Origin: SCTG01 sp036005325
GTDB taxonomy: Bacteria; Nitrospirota; Nitrospiria; Nitrospirales; NS-4
Reading direction: 5' to 3'
NCBI GenBank assembly: GCA_036005325.1
Contig: DASYQR010000099.1
Coordinates: 1-5,433 of the forward strand
DNA length: 5,433 bases
Part shown: in pieces, positions 5,159 through 5,433 of the stretch
Numbering within the stretch: the first letter of the stretch is position 1
How the letters are laid out: each line of letters begins with the position of its first letter
The notes under the pieces: model-generated
Told to the model about the DNA's origin: nothing
The model's database searches: none
Seen by the model: the letters and a program-made list of their open reading frames with translations, nothing else
Made by a program: the position numbers and the translations under genes

Positions 5159-5433
5159 CTAGTTGGAGCCTGACTCCAGATGAAATTTGTGTATGAGCCG
5201 ATGAGCCACCGGCGCCAGGATGATTCCCGCCGTGGTGATGAAGGCCAACCCACTGAACAGCGCGTAGAGTCCGGCAAAGAGCTTGCCGGCATCCGTCTGA
5301 AGCGGACCGAAGGGTCCCATGCCGGACAGAATCATGGAGGCGTTTGCGAAAGCGTCGATCCACAGCATGCCCTCGAAATAGTGATACCCGAGCATCCCCA
5401 CGCCCAGCGAGACCGCGATGATAAGGATGCCGA
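5159..5433 (-). CDS. Membrane protein with K+-channel-like pore region, C-terminal part, truncated by window edge
   Basis: The frame is open from the right edge to the TAG at 5161-5159, showing 90 residues; the N-terminus is outside. Order seen: the end of a first hydrophobic helix (GILIIAVSLGVGMLGYHYF, visible residues 1-19), a short EGMLWIDAFANASMIL segment (20-35), SGMGPFGP (36-43), QTDAGKLF (45-52), a second helix (about 53-73), and a basic/His tail APVAHRLIHKFHLE (73-86). This resembles the helix / pore helix / filter / helix layout of two-TM potassium channels, in which the filter is followed by P-x-T-x-x-G-K/R-L, but the TVGYGD filter is replaced by LSGMGP. A GTG at 5401-5399 is unlikely to be the true start because the first helix would be cut. 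The stop is 16 nt before the DUF1761 start, indicating an operon. The channel relationship is inference from layout; transport is not shown. Confidence 0.75.
   Translation of the reverse strand, partial: GILIIAVSLGVGMLGYHYFEGMLWIDAFANASMILSGMGPFGPLQTDAGKLFAGLYALFSGLAFITTAGIILAPVAHRLIHKFHLESGSN

Noticed and set aside
5143..5292. Upstream extension of the DUF1761 protein by 50 codons
   Set aside because: It lies over the coding region of the upstream gene in another frame and has no Shine-Dalgarno at its start. The ATG at 5142 has a good one and immediately precedes the first helix.

Overview
The window comes from a moderately GC-rich Gram-negative-type bacterium. The gene order lepA-lepB-heptose kinase, next to bioA and a DUF1761 membrane protein, together with the protein sequences, would suit a Nitrospira-like (Nitrospirota) genome. 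That placement is inference from recalled family similarity, not from a search. The heptose kinase implies an outer membrane with LPS.

Left half (1-2883, all minus strand): a compact operon read right to left. It starts with lepA (EF4 translational GTPase, complete, TTG start) and continues with lepB (signal peptidase I, complete), whose only usable start lies 100 nt inside the end of lepA in another frame. The third gene is a PfkB-family heptose-7-phosphate kinase (rfaE1/hldA-like), which overlaps lepB by ATGA and runs off the left edge after 138 codons.

Centre (2884-2978): a short divergent promoter region. The lepA side carries a perfect TTGACA-N17-TATAAT promoter. The bioA side carries TTGTCA-N17-TATAAT. 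The two -35 hexamers occupy almost the same bases on opposite strands. The bioA promoter would start transcription only about 6-7 nt before the bioA ATG, so that mRNA would be close to leaderless.

Right half: bioA (2979-4343, plus), a complete biotin-synthesis aminotransferase with all recognisable PLP-site residues. It is followed by 391 bases with no convincing gene (4344-4734), holding GC-rich direct and inverted repeats. Then come two convergent minus-strand membrane-protein genes. One is a complete DUF1761 protein. Just upstream of it is the 3' part of a gene whose product looks like the pore half of a two-helix K+ channel with an altered selectivity filter; it is cut by the right edge.

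Most of the window is ordinary housekeeping sequence. I see no defence system, CRISPR array, transposase or RNA gene. The points worth a second look are the overlapping divergent promoters, the near-leaderless bioA, the lepA/lepB out-of-frame overlap, the filter-altered pore protein and the intergenic repeat.
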